Assembly (NCBI RefSeq): GCF_008807415.1
Contig: NZ_CP043626.1
Coordinates: 4,936,501-5,000,500 of the forward strand
Source: Pseudomonas denitrificans (nom. rej.)
Lineage (GTDB): Bacteria > Pseudomonadota > Gammaproteobacteria > Pseudomonadales > Pseudomonadaceae
DNA length: 64,000 bases
Direction: 5' to 3'
Of the stretch, positions 36,223 through 45,417 are shown one piece after another. Below the pieces are notes generated by a model, which searched no databases, was not told where the DNA came from, and saw only the letters and a program-made list of their open reading frames with translations. The first letter of the stretch is position 1; the number at the start of each line of letters is the position of its first letter. A program made the translations under genes and the position numbers.

Positions 36223-37191
36223 TCATCCCTGAACTATGCGGTCCTTGCCGGTGCGTTTTGCCTGATACAGTGCCGCGTCGGAGCGGCTGTAGAGCGCGGA
36301 AAGATTCTGGTCATCGGGCTGTAACAGGGTCAGCCCCTGGCTGATGGTGACGCTGAAGAAATGCTCGGCCTCGTTGAAGCGCAGGCGCTGCACTTCCCGT
36401 TGCAGGCGCTCGCCGATCTGCCGCGCCATGCTCTCGTCGCACCCCGGCAGCAGCACGGCGAACTCCTCGCCGCCGATTCGGCCGAACAGGTCGCCGCGAC
36501 GCAGCGCGCCCGCCCCGCTCTGGGCGATGCGCTGCAGGACCACGTCACCGACCTGGTGGCCGTAGACGTCGTTGATCTTCTTGAAGTCGTCCACGTCCAG
36601 CAGCAGGAACGCCAGCGGCGTGGAGGTCGCCTTGCAGTCGCGGAAGGCCTGCTCGGCACTGTCGAAGAAGTAGCGGCGGTTGCTGCTCTGGGTCAGCACG
36701 TCGGTGGTGGCCAGGCGGTGCAGCTCGGTCTCCAGGTGCTTCTTGTCGGTGATGTCCTCGGCGATGCCGACGATCATCAGCGGCAGACCGGCATCGCTGT
36801 GCTGGCTGACGAAGCATTTGTCGCTGAGCCAGCGCACTTCACCGTCGGCGCGCAGGATGCGGTATTCGCGCTGCTCGATGGCGCCGCGCTGCAGCACTTC
36901 CTGCAGGGTGCTCTGGGCGTAGTCCAGGTCATCGGGATAGATGCAGTTGCGCCACTCGTTGTAGTCCGCCAGCAGCAGCGCGGCGGAGCGGCCGAAGATG
37001 CGCTCGTACGCCGGGCTGACATAGACCATGCGCTGGGCCTGCCAGTCGAAGGCCCAGAGTACCGAGTTCACGCTCGCCAGCAGCGCGCTGAAGAGCTGTT
37101 CGCGCTCCTTCAGGCGCGTCACCTCGGCGCGGCTGTGCAGCAGTGCCAGCAGGGCCTCTTCCTGATCGGCCGGCAATTTATTCTCATCCAT
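36223..37191 (-). CDS. PAS-GGDEF diguanylate cyclase (PA0290-like)
   Basis: Cyclase of 322 residues that makes c-di-GMP from two GTP. A PAS/PAC sensor domain (about 35-155) is followed by a GGDEF domain with the active-site motif GGEEF at 240-244. An inhibitory I-site RxxD (R231 to D234) lies five residues before it, so product inhibition is likely. No membrane segment, so it is cytosolic. It is the positional match of PA0290 and lies upstream of the exopolysaccharide operon on the same strand, 417 bases before the distal ops element. Confidence 0.92.
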   Translation of the reverse strand: MDENKLPADQEEALLALLHSRAEVTRLKEREQLFSALLASVNSVLWAFDWQAQRMVYVSPAYERIFGRSAALLLADYNEWRNCIYPDDLDYAQSTLQEVLQRGAIEQREYRILRADGEVRWLSDKCFVSQHSDAGLPLMIVGIAEDITDKKHLETELHRLATTDVLTQSSNRRYFFDSAEQAFRDCKATSTPLAFLLLDVDDFKKINDVYGHQVGDVVLQRIAQSGAGALRRGDLFGRIGGEEFAVLLPGCDESMARQIGERLQREVQRLRFNEAEHFFSVTISQGLTLLQPDDQNLSALYSRSDAALYQAKRTGKDRIVQG

Positions 37192-37262
37192 GTATCAGCA
37201 TCCTCCCGCTCATTGACCGGGGCTATGACCGCAAACTACGCCAGGCTGCTGCAAATTAAACG

Positions 37263-37288
37263 AAAAGCCCGCCGAACGGCGGGCTTTT
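37263..37288. terminator. Hairpin terminator between desA and the diguanylate cyclase gene
   Basis: AAAAGCCCGCC and GGCGGGCTTTT form a perfect 11-bp stem around a GAAC loop. On the minus strand it would end desA-side transcripts before the cyclase promoter. Confidence 0.8.
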
Positions 37289-37328
37289 CTGAGACGCATC
37301 TCTCAACGTCCTAGGACGTTTCCGCCAT

Positions 37329-38510
37329 TCAGACGGCCGGACGCAGGGAGTAGGTCTTCAGCTGCTCGGCAAACTCGCGCAGGGACTGGATACCGCTGGC
37401 TTCCGCCTCGTGCACCCACTGCTTGATCGCGGCGAGCATGTCGTGGCCGTTGGCGCTGGTTTTCACCCAGATCTGCTGCAGGGCCAGACGCTTCTCGTAG
37501 ATCACCTGCAGGGACTGGCTCTGCGCGAGCAGGTCCTGGATGCGCGCATGGTGGCGCTCTTCCAGCAGGCTGGTTTCACGCGAGAGCAGGCGCTTGGCGC
37601 GGCGGAACAGGTGGCGTACCGACTCGTCGGCCTTGGCCAGTTCCTGCTTCACCAGCGGGCCGATCACCAGCTTGCGGTACTGGGCCATGATCTGGAAACG
37701 GTTGTTGAGGATGGCCATGGCGGTATCCATGTCCAGGTTGCCCTTGCCTTCCACGCGGTGCGCGATGGGTGCCACGCGGGCAACCTTGGCCAGGCGCAGG
37801 AAGCTGAACACCTTGATCCAGGCCCAGCCCAGGTCGAACTCCCACTTCTTCACCGACAGCTTCGCCGAGTTCGGGTAGGTGTGGTGGTTGTTGTGCAGTT
37901 CCTCACCGCCGATCAGGATGCCCCAGGGCACGAGGTTGGTGGCGGCGTCGCGGCATTCGAAGTTGCGGTAGCCCACGGCGTGGCCCAGGCCGTTGATGAC
38001 GCCGGCGGCCCACACGGGGATCCACATCATCTGCACGGCCCAGACGGTCATGCCGAGCACGCCGAACAGCGCGAGGTCGACGATCGCCATCAGCACGATG
38101 CCGCCGATCGGGTAGCGCGAGTAGACGTTGCGCTCGATCCAGTCTTCCGGGCAATTCTTGCCGTAGATACGCAGGGTGTCGGGGTTCTCCGCCTCCTTGC
38201 GATACAGCTCGGCGCCGGTGCGCAGCACGGTGCCCAGGCCCTTGTACACCGGGCTGTGCGGGTCTTCGGCGGTTTCGCACTTGGCGTGGTGCTTGCGGTG
38301 GATGGCGGTCCACTCGCGGGTGTTCATGGCCGTGGTCATCCACAGCCAGAAACGGAAGAAATGCTGCAGCGCCGGATGCAGCTCGAGCGCGCGGTGCGCC
38401 GAGTAGCGGTGCAGATAGACGGTGACGCTGACGATGGTGATATGCGTCAGGACCAGGGTGACTGCCACCAGTTGCCACGGCGACAGGTCAAGGAAACCGT
38501 TGTACCACAT
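37329..38510 (-). CDS. desA: Membrane fatty-acid delta-9 desaturase
   Basis: Di-iron desaturase of 393 residues that puts a cis double bond into acyl chains of membrane phospholipids under aerobic conditions. The three histidine boxes are HRYSAH, HRKHH and HNNHH, with membrane segments between them. It matches PA0286 by position. I chose the ATG at 38510 (MWYNGFLDLS) because it matches desaturase N-termini; upstream in-frame codons give a non-conserved extension. The gpuPAR genes that separate PA0286 from PA0290 in P. aeruginosa are absent here. Confidence 0.93.
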   Translation of the reverse strand: MWYNGFLDLSPWQLVAVTLVLTHITIVSVTVYLHRYSAHRALELHPALQHFFRFWLWMTTAMNTREWTAIHRKHHAKCETAEDPHSPVYKGLGTVLRTGAELYRKEAENPDTLRIYGKNCPEDWIERNVYSRYPIGGIVLMAIVDLALFGVLGMTVWAVQMMWIPVWAAGVINGLGHAVGYRNFECRDAATNLVPWGILIGGEELHNNHHTYPNSAKLSVKKWEFDLGWAWIKVFSFLRLAKVARVAPIAHRVEGKGNLDMDTAMAILNNRFQIMAQYRKLVIGPLVKQELAKADESVRHLFRRAKRLLSRETSLLEERHHARIQDLLAQSQSLQVIYEKRLALQQIWVKTSANGHDMLAAIKQWVHEAEASGIQSLREFAEQLKTYSLRPAV

Positions 38511-38688
38511 AGGCGATACTGTACCTCGGAAGGGGGTAGAACTACGCCCTGCTGGGCGCGCTGTACCGGGAAAAGACAGCCGCATTATCACCAAGCAGTT
38601 CCGGATTACCATCCGGTCTTTTAGATACGAATGTGGCCACGTGGCCATCATTTATACTGCACAGCCAATAAATCCAACCCACTACCGC

Positions 38689-40173
38689 ATGAATCCTCGC
38701 CTCAGCGCCTTGCGCATCAGTCTGTTGTACCTGGCCCTGGGCTCCCTCTGGGTGCTGCTCAGTGACCAATGGTTACAAAAGCTGCTCATCGATCCCGCTT
38801 CGCTGATGCACTGGATGGAGGTGAAGAAGTACCTGTTCCTGGCTATCACCTCGCTCGTGCTGTTCTTCCTGCTCTGGCGGCACTTTGGCCGGCAGCACGC
38901 CGCCTTCGCCGCGCTGGCCGCCAAGGAGCAACGCCTGAGCCGCGCCTTCGCGGTGGTCGAGGACGGCATCTGGGACTGGGACCTGGAAACCCAGCGCGTC
39001 CATTATTCCTCCGGCTACGCCAACCTGCTCGGCCTGCCCCTGGAGCACCTGAGCGACGACCTGCTGCTGTGGGAAAATCGCCTGCACCCGGAAGACCGCG
39101 CACGCGTCCTGGCCCTTCACCAGGATTGCCTCCAGGGCCTGAGCACACGCCTGGAGTGCGTCTACCGCATCCGCCACAGCGACGACACCTACCGCTGGGT
39201 TCGCAGCAGTGGCCGCCTGACCCGCGGTGAGGACGGCCGCCCGCTGCGCCTGACCGGCGTCAATCGCGACATCACCCATCAGCGCAGCAACGAGGATCAC
39301 CTGCGCCAGGCCGCCGCGGTATTCGAGGCGACCCAGGAAGGCCTGCTGGTGACCGACGCGCGCGGCGTGATCGTGCACACCAATCCGTCCTTCTCGCGCA
39401 TTACCGGCTACAGCGCCGAGGACGTGCTCGGCGGCGAGCCTTCGCTGCTCAAGTCCGGCCGCCAGGACGACGCCTTCTACCAGCGCATGTGGGCCGCCCT
39501 GCACGAGAACGGCGTGTGGAGCGGCGAAATCTGGAACCGCCGCAAGAGCGGCGAGGTGTACCCGCAATGGCAGCACATCCGCGCCGTGCGTAATGACGAG
39601 GGCGAACTGACCCACTACGTCGCGGTGTTCTCCGACCTCAGCAGCCTCAAGCGCTCGCAGCACGAACTGGATTTCCTCGCCCACCACGACCCGCTGACCG
39701 GCCTGCCCAACCGCCTGCTGCTGCGCGAGCGCATCGAGCAGGCGCTGGCCCGTGCCGAGCGCGAACAGAGCGGTGGCGCACTGCTGAGCATCGACCTCGA
39801 CCACTTCAAGCACATCAACGACAGCCTCGGCCACACCATCGGCGACCTGCTCATCCGCGCGGTGGCCAAGCGCCTGGAAGACTGCCTGGACGAACGCTGC
39901 TCCCTGGCGCGACTGGGCGGCGACGAGTTCGCCGTGGTTCTCGAAAGCCAGCAGCCGCACCACGCCAGCAGCCTCGCCCAGCGCCTGCTGGAAGCGATGA
40001 GCGCGCCCTTCGAGGTCAATGAACAGATCATCTACATGTCGGTGAGCCTGGGCGTCAGCCTGTTCCCCGAGGACGCGCGCAACGTCGACCACCTGCTGCA
40101 GCACGCCGACGCCGCGCTGTTCCAGGCCAAGGCCAGCGGGCGCAACCTCTACGCCTTCTATACCCCGAGCTGA
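38689..40173 (+). pseudogene. GGDEF-EAL protein (PA0285-like), 5' part before a frameshift
   Basis: N-terminal 494 residues of a c-di-GMP turnover protein. Two membrane segments (about 8-25 and 48-64), a PAS domain (about 80-195), a second PAS (about 205-325) and a GGDEF domain with intact ARLGGDEF are present; no I-site RxxD precedes it. The frame stops at 40171 just after YAFYTPS. Adding one base in the C-run at 40163-40166 joins it directly to the EAL domain in the next frame ([18 protein letters not shown]). So a single missing base splits an otherwise complete gene (38689-40961). It may be a sequencing error. Confidence 0.8.
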
Positions 40174-40193
40174 CCGCCCGCGCGCGCTCCCAC

Positions 40194-40961
40194 GTGCAGG
40201 TGGAATCGGCGCTGCGCCACGCGCTGGACCACGACGAACTGCGCCTGTACTTCCAGCCGGTGCACGACCTGGCCACCGGCCGCATGGTCGGTGTCGAGTC
40301 GCTGGTGCGCTGGCAGCACCCGAGCCAGGGACTGATTCCGCCCAGCGAGTTCATCCCGGTGGCCGAGGAAAGCGGCCTGATCACCGCCATCGACGCCTGG
40401 GTACTCGACCAGGCCTGCCGGCAGATGCGCCAGTGGCTGGACGCCGGCGCCGACCTGGACTTCATCGCGGTCAACGTCTCCAGCCGGCTGTTCGGTCGTG
40501 GCGGCCTGGAAGAGCGTGTGGCCCTGGCGCTGGAGCAGAGCGGGCTGGAGCCGCATCACCTGGAGCTGGAAGTCACCGAAAGCGCGGTGATGGAGAACTT
40601 CGACCAGGCCCTGGAGCTGCTCTGCCAACTGCGCCTGCTGGGCGTGCACCTGGCCATCGACGACTTCGGCACCGGTTACTCCTCGCTGATGCGCCTCAAG
40701 CGCATGCCGGTGCACAAGCTGAAGATCGACCAGGGCTTCGTCGCCGGCCTGCCGGACGAATCCGAGGACGCCGCCATCGCCTGCGCGGTGATCGCCCTGG
40801 GCCAGAGCATGGGCCTGCAGGTGGTCGCCGAGGGCATCGAGCGGCCCGACCAGGCCGCCTTCCTCCTCACCCACGCCTGCGATTTCGGCCAGGGTTACTG
40901 GTACGGCGCCCCGCAGACGGCCGACGTCCTGCTCGCGCAATTGCCGCGCGACCCCGCATGA
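40194..40961 (+). pseudogene. EAL domain, 3' part of the frameshifted GGDEF-EAL gene
   Basis: 255 residues of a c-di-GMP phosphodiesterase domain with all usual signatures: ESLVR (the ExLxR glutamate and arginine), [30 protein letters not shown] and the EGIE glutamate. It has no good ribosome-binding site of its own; the first in-frame start is a GTG well inside the linker. If the frameshift is real, this domain would be made poorly or not at all. If not, it belongs to one GGDEF-EAL protein starting at 38689. Confidence 0.8.
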
Positions 40962-40992
40962 AATCGCGCTAAAAACTTTCGGATATATAAAA

Positions 40993-41037
40993 ATTCTTAA
41001 ACAGTATTTTTAAGAATATCCAGCTCCTGCCTAAGAT
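40993..41037 (+). promoter_or_regulatory. Inverted repeat and -10 upstream of oscA
   Basis: ATTCTTAAA (40993-41001) and TTTAAGAAT (41009-41017) form a perfect 9-bp inverted repeat with a 7-base spacer. A -10-like TAAGAT lies at 41032-41037, 17 bases after TTTAAG, which would serve as a weak -35. The layout fits an activator-dependent sulfur-starvation promoter, for which CysB is the natural candidate by context. Binding is not shown by the sequence. Confidence 0.5.
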
Positions 41038-41101
41038 GCGCTCACACCGCACGCGCCGTCGATGAAACGGCCGGTGGTAAACCCACTAGGAGCAGATACC
41101 C

Positions 41102-41284
41102 ATGAGCGCAACCCTCCGTAGCCTGGACGGCCAGGACGAAGCCAACATCCTGCGCGAAGTGCAGAGCGCCCTGCGTGGCCTGCGTTTCGGCGCCGTCGAG
41201 ATCACCGTGCACAACGGCCAGGTCGTGCAGATCGAGCGCAAGGAAAAATTCCGCCTGCAGCAGAGCCCCGGCAAGCCTGCCTGA
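41102..41284 (+). CDS. oscA: YezD-family (DUF2292) small protein, OscA
   Basis: 60-residue cytosolic protein, MSATLRSLDGQDEANILREV..., of the YezD/DUF2292 family. In Pseudomonas, oscA lies directly upstream of sbp and has been linked to use of organosulfur compounds and chromate tolerance under sulfur limitation. Here too it precedes the sulfate-binding protein gene and matches PA0284 by position. The start follows AGGAGCAGATACCC. A hairpin at 41293-41310 and a possible leader peptide separate it from sbp. Confidence 0.85.
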   Translation: MSATLRSLDGQDEANILREVQSALRGLRFGAVEITVHNGQVVQIERKEKFRLQQSPGKPA

Positions 41285-41292
41285 GCCGACGC

Positions 41293-41310
41293 GCCCCTTT
41301 ATCAAGGGGC
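41293..41310 (+). other. Hairpin between oscA and sbp
   Basis: GCCCCTT and AAGGGGC form a 7-bp stem around TATC, 8 bases after the oscA stop. No T-run follows. It may act as a partial terminator or mRNA-end stabiliser. Confidence 0.5.
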
Positions 41311-41335
41311 ATGACTGGACCACCGGAGCGTCGCC

Positions 41336-41389
41336 ATGACCGCCCTGCCCCACCGGTACTGCAGCAGCCAGCCACGAATGCGTGGCTGA
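41336..41389 (+). CDS. Possible 17-residue leader peptide upstream of sbp
   Basis: The frame MTALPHRYCSSQPRMRG starts at an ATG seven bases after GGAG and ends at a TGA 63 bases before sbp. It contains a cysteine codon and an internal methionine. Its last codons lie in a perfect 8-bp hairpin (41369-41376 with 41381-41388). A short cysteine-containing peptide before a sulfate-uptake gene would fit translation-coupled attenuation. It is small enough to occur by chance. Confidence 0.4.
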   Translation: MTALPHRYCSSQPRMRG

Positions 41390-41452
41390 GATCGCCCCCG
41401 AAAGACCCTGCCAAACAAACATAAAGAACTGCATTTTTTTCAGGAGCTGCAC

Positions 41453-42463
41453 ATGTCCATCCGCCGTTTCGCCCTGGCCGCACTGGCCAGCGCACTGATA
41501 TCCACTGTGGTCGCAGGCCCCGTCTCCGCCGCGACCCAACTGCTCAACGTTTCCTACGACCCGACCCGCGAGCTGTACCAGGCCTACAACGCCGCCTTCA
41601 TCAAGCACTGGAAGGCCCAGGGCGGTGACGACCTGACCGTGCAGCAATCCCACGGTGGCTCGGGCAAACAGGCCCGCGCCGTGATCGACGGCCTGAAGGC
41701 CGACGTGGTGACCCTGGCCCTGGCCGGCGACATCGACGAACTGAACAAGCTGGGCAAGCTGCTGCCCGCCGATTGGCAGGCCCGCCTGCCCGACAACAGC
41801 ACCCCCTACACCTCGACCATCGTGTTCCTGGTGCGCAAGGGCAACCCCAAGGGCATCAAGGACTGGGCCGACCTGACCAAGCAGGGCGTGGAAGTCATCA
41901 CCCCGAACCCGAAGACCTCCGGCGGCGCCCGCTGGAACTTCCTGGCCGCCTGGGCCTGGGCGAAGAAGGAATACGGTAGCGACGAGAAAGCCCAGGAATA
42001 CGTGCAGAACCTGTACAAGCACGTGCCGGTTCTGGACACTGGCGCCCGCGGCTCGACCATCACCTTCGTCAACAACAACATTGGCGACGTGCTGCTGGCC
42101 TGGGAAAACGAAGCCTTCCTGGCCAAGAAGGAACAGGGCGGCGAGAACTTCGAGATCGTCGTTCCGTCCGTGTCCATCCTGGCCGAGCCGCCGGTGGCCG
42201 TGGTCGACAAGACCGTCGACAAGAAAGGCACCCGCAAGGTCGCCGAGGAATACCTGAAGTACCTGTACAGCGAAGAAGGCCAGCGCATCGCCGCGCAGAA
42301 CTTCTACCGCCCGCGTGATGCCAAGGTCGCTGCCGAGTTCGCCAACCAGTTCCCGAAACTCAACCTGGTGACCATCGACAAGGACTTCGGCGGCTGGAAA
42401 GTCGCGCAGCCCAAGTTCTTCAACGACGGCGGCATCTTCGACAAGATCTACCAGGCGCAGTGA
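41453..42463 (+). CDS. sbp: Sulfate-binding periplasmic protein
   Basis: Binding protein of 336 residues for the sulfate/thiosulfate ABC importer. It has a signal peptide (cleavage near VSAATQ) and conserved family blocks [26 protein letters not shown] and [16 protein letters not shown]. The start follows CAGGAGCTGCAC. It heads sbp-cysT-cysW-cysA, matching PA0283-PA0280. A GC-rich hairpin follows, which would let sbp be made in excess over the membrane parts. Confidence 0.96.
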   Translation: MSIRRFALAALASALISTVVAGPVSAATQLLNVSYDPTRELYQAYNAAFIKHWKAQGGDDLTVQQSHGGSGKQARAVIDGLKADVVTLALAGDIDELNKLGKLLPADWQARLPDNSTPYTSTIVFLVRKGNPKGIKDWADLTKQGVEVITPNPKTSGGARWNFLAAWAWAKKEYGSDEKAQEYVQNLYKHVPVLDTGARGSTITFVNNNIGDVLLAWENEAFLAKKEQGGENFEIVVPSVSILAEPPVAVVDKTVDKKGTRKVAEEYLKYLYSEEGQRIAAQNFYRPRDAKVAAEFANQFPKLNLVTIDKDFGGWKVAQPKFFNDGGIFDKIYQAQ

Positions 42464-42538
42464 TGCGCCACCCGCCCGGCCCTGCGCCGGGCGTCCCGAT
42501 CCGCGCAGGCCGGTGCACAGCCTGGGCGAAAAGGAAAA

Positions 42539-42558
42539 CCCCCGCCCCATGGCGGGGG
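42539..42558 (+). other. Hairpin between sbp and cysT
   Basis: CCCCCGCC and GGCGGGGG form a perfect 8-bp stem around CCAT, with no T-run. It is likely to stabilise the sbp message or reduce read-through into cysT. Confidence 0.6.
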
Positions 42559-42587
42559 CTCAACGCGTTCATGAGAAAGGACAGACA

Positions 42588-43406
42588 ATGTCGCGACGCA
42601 TCTCCCCGGTCATACCCGGCTTCGGGCTGACTCTGGGCTACACCCTGGTGTATCTCAGCCTGTTGGTGCTGATTCCGCTGGGGGCCATGTTCCTCAAGAC
42701 GACCCAGCTCTCCTGGGATCAGTTCTGGACCATCATCACCGCGCCGCGGGTCATCGCCGCGCTCAAGCTGAGCTTCGGCACCGCGCTGATCGCCGCCCTG
42801 ATCAACGGCGTGATCGGCACCCTGCTGGCCTGGGTGCTGGTGCGCTACCGCTTCCCGGGACGCAAGATCATCGACGCGATGATCGACCTGCCGTTCGCCC
42901 TGCCCACCGCCGTGGCCGGCATCGCGCTCACCGCGCTGTACGCGCCCAACGGCCTGGTCGGCCGCTTCGCCACCGAGATCGGCCTGAAGATCGCCTACAC
43001 CCCACTGGGCATCACCCTGGCGCTGACCTTCGTGGTGCTGCCGTTCGTGGTGCGCACCGTGCAGCCGGTACTGGCCGATATCCCGCGTGAAGTGGAAGAA
43101 GCCGCCGCCTGCCTGGGCGCCAAGCCGCTGCAGGTGTTCCGCCATGTGCTGCTGCCGGCGCTGCTGCCGGCCTGGCTGACCGGCTTCGCCCTGGCCTTCG
43201 CCCGCGGCGTCGGCGAGTACGGCTCGGTGATCTTCATCGCCGGCAACATGCCGATGAAGACCGAGATCCTGCCGCTGCTGATCATGGTCAAGCTGGACCA
43301 GTACGACTACACCGGCGCCACCGCCATCGGCGTGCTGATGCTGGTCGTCGCCTTCGTCCTGCTGCTGCTGATCAACCTGCTGCAACGCCGCATCGAAACA
43401 CCCTGA
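42588..43406 (+). CDS. cysT: Sulfate ABC transporter permease CysT
   Basis: Inner-membrane permease of 272 residues with about six membrane segments. The ABC-permease EAA loop is seen as [21 protein letters not shown] chose the ATG at 42588 ([11 protein letters not shown]), which follows AAAGGACAG; the longer upstream frame covers the hairpin and is not family-like. It is 10 bases before cysW. Confidence 0.95.
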   Translation: MSRRISPVIPGFGLTLGYTLVYLSLLVLIPLGAMFLKTTQLSWDQFWTIITAPRVIAALKLSFGTALIAALINGVIGTLLAWVLVRYRFPGRKIIDAMIDLPFALPTAVAGIALTALYAPNGLVGRFATEIGLKIAYTPLGITLALTFVVLPFVVRTVQPVLADIPREVEEAAACLGAKPLQVFRHVLLPALLPAWLTGFALAFARGVGEYGSVIFIAGNMPMKTEILPLLIMVKLDQYDYTGATAIGVLMLVVAFVLLLLINLLQRRIETP

Positions 43407-43416
43407 GGAGCGCGCC

Positions 43417-44289
43417 ATGAGTACCGCAAGCCTTTCCGCCGCGGCCGCTGCCAACGCTGCTCGCCGGGGTAATGTCTGGGGCCGCCGCGCCCTGATCGCA
43501 CTGGCCTGGCTGGCCTTCGCCCTGTTCCTGCTGCTGCCGCTGTTCGTCGTTCTGAGTGAAGCGCTGAAGCAGGGCTTCGGCACCTTCTTCGAAGCCATCC
43601 TGGAACCCGACGCGCTGGCCGCGCTGAAGCTGACACTGATCGCCGTGGGCATCTCGGTGCCGCTGAACCTGGTGTTCGGCATCGCCGCCGCCTGGTGCGT
43701 GACCAAGTTCGAGTTCCCCGGCAAGAGCATCCTGGTGACCCTGATCGACCTGCCGTTCTCGGTCTCCCCGGTGATCGCCGGCCTGATCTACGTGCTGCTG
43801 TTCGGCGCCCAGGGCTACTTCGGCGAGTGGCTGTCGGACCACGACATCCAGATCGTCTTCGCCGTGCCCGGCATCGTCCTGGCCACCCTCTTCGTCACCT
43901 TCCCCTTCGTCGCCCGCGAACTGATCCCGCTGATGCAGGAACAGGGCACCCAGGAGGAAGAGGCCGCGCGCCTGCTCGGCGCCAACGGCTGGCAGATGTT
44001 CTGGCACGTGACCCTGCCGAACATCAAATGGGGCCTGATCTACGGCGTGGTGCTGTGCACCGCGCGGGCCATGGGCGAGTTCGGCGCGGTGTCGGTGGTC
44101 TCCGGGCACATCCGCGGCGTCACCAACACCCTGCCGCTGCACGTCGAAATCCTCTACAACGAATACAACCACGTCGCCGCTTTCAGCGTCGCCACCCTAC
44201 TGCTGCTGATGGCCCTGGTCATCCTGCTGCTCAAGCAGTGGAGCGAGTCGCGCCTGTCCCGCACCAAAGTCAAAGCTGACGATGAATAA
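43417..44289 (+). CDS. cysW: Sulfate ABC transporter permease CysW
   Basis: Second permease of the sulfate importer, 290 residues, six predicted membrane segments, EAA loop [19 protein letters not shown]. The N-terminal ~20 residues are Ala-rich and precede the first membrane segment. It lies between cysT and cysA with short gaps, consistent with one operon. Confidence 0.95.
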   Translation: MSTASLSAAAAANAARRGNVWGRRALIALAWLAFALFLLLPLFVVLSEALKQGFGTFFEAILEPDALAALKLTLIAVGISVPLNLVFGIAAAWCVTKFEFPGKSILVTLIDLPFSVSPVIAGLIYVLLFGAQGYFGEWLSDHDIQIVFAVPGIVLATLFVTFPFVARELIPLMQEQGTQEEEAARLLGANGWQMFWHVTLPNIKWGLIYGVVLCTARAMGEFGAVSVVSGHIRGVTNTLPLHVEILYNEYNHVAAFSVATLLLLMALVILLLKQWSESRLSRTKVKADDE

Positions 44290-44303
44290 GTGAGAGCCAC
44301 GCC

Positions 44304-45293
44304 ATGAGCATCGAGATCCGTAACGTCAGCAAGAACTTCAACGCCTTCAAGGCGCTGAACGACATCAACCTCGACATCCACAGCGGCGAGCTGGTCGCCC
44401 TGCTCGGCCCGTCCGGCTGCGGCAAGACCACCCTGCTGCGCATCATCGCCGGCCTGGAAACCCCGGACGTGGGCAACATCGTGTTCCACGGCGAGGACGT
44501 CTCGCAGCACGACGTGCGCGATCGCAACGTCGGCTTCGTGTTCCAGCACTACGCACTGTTCCGCCACATGACGGTGTTCGACAACGTAGCCTTCGGCCTG
44601 CGCATGAAGCCCAAGAAGGAGCGCCCGAGCGAAGCGCGCATCGCCGAGAAAGTCCACGAACTGCTCAACATGGTGCAGCTGGACTGGCTCTCCGACCGCT
44701 ACCCGGAGCAGCTCTCCGGCGGCCAGCGTCAGCGTATCGCGCTGGCCCGTGCACTGGCGGTGGAGCCTAAGATCCTGCTGCTCGACGAACCCTTCGGCGC
44801 CCTCGACGCCAAGGTGCGTAAAGAGCTGCGCCGCTGGCTTGCACGCCTGCACGAGGAGATCAACCTGACCTCCGTGTTCGTCACCCACGACCAGGAAGAA
44901 GCGATGGAAGTCGCCGACCGCATCGTGGTGATGAACAAGGGCGTGATCGAGCAGATCGGCTCCCCTGGCGAGGTCTACGAGAACCCGGCCAGCGACTTCG
45001 TCTACCACTTCCTCGGCGACTCCAACCGCCTGCACATCGGCGGTGACGAGCACGTGCTGTTCCGCCCGCACGAAATCTCGCTGTCGCGCTCCGAAGTGGC
45101 CGAGCACCGCGCCGCCGAAGTCCGCGACATCCGCCCGCTGGGCGCGATCACCCGCGTGACCCTCAAGGTCGACGGCCAGGACGAGCTGATCGAGGCCGAA
45201 GTGGTCAAGGACCACGACAGCCTGACCGGGCTGGCCCGTGGCGAGACGCTGTACTTCAAGCCGAAGGCCTACCAGCCGGTGGCGAATATCTGA
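44304..45293 (+). CDS. cysA: Sulfate ABC transporter ATP-binding protein CysA
   Basis: ATPase of 329 residues for the sulfate importer. Walker [10 protein letters not shown], signature LSGGQRQR, Walker [12 protein letters not shown] and the switch histidine in [10 protein letters not shown] are all present, followed by a C-terminal regulatory domain. It ends the oscA-sbp-cysTWA cluster; a REP element follows 11 bases later. Confidence 0.96.
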   Translation: MSIEIRNVSKNFNAFKALNDINLDIHSGELVALLGPSGCGKTTLLRIIAGLETPDVGNIVFHGEDVSQHDVRDRNVGFVFQHYALFRHMTVFDNVAFGLRMKPKKERPSEARIAEKVHELLNMVQLDWLSDRYPEQLSGGQRQRIALARALAVEPKILLLDEPFGALDAKVRKELRRWLARLHEEINLTSVFVTHDQEEAMEVADRIVVMNKGVIEQIGSPGEVYENPASDFVYHFLGDSNRLHIGGDEHVLFRPHEISLSRSEVAEHRAAEVRDIRPLGAITRVTLKVDGQDELIEAEVVKDHDSLTGLARGETLYFKPKAYQPVANI

Positions 45294-45304
45294 TGCATCC
45301 GTAG

Positions 45305-45358
45305 ACCTGCAGGAGCGTCCCATGGACGTGATCGCGGGCATGGCCCGCTCCTGCAGGT
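45305..45358. repeat. REP-like palindromic element after cysA
   Basis: A perfect 13-bp inverted repeat (45305-45317 and 45346-45358) built on TGCAGGAGCG, with the Pseudomonas REP core GGGCATGGCCCGCTCC in the right half. It is related to the pair at 12852-12950. Confidence 0.65.
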
Positions 45359-45417
45359 TCGCGTCGACCCTCGATCTTCCGTATCCTGCCCCGGTCCTTT
45401 TCACGCAAGGCCCGGCC

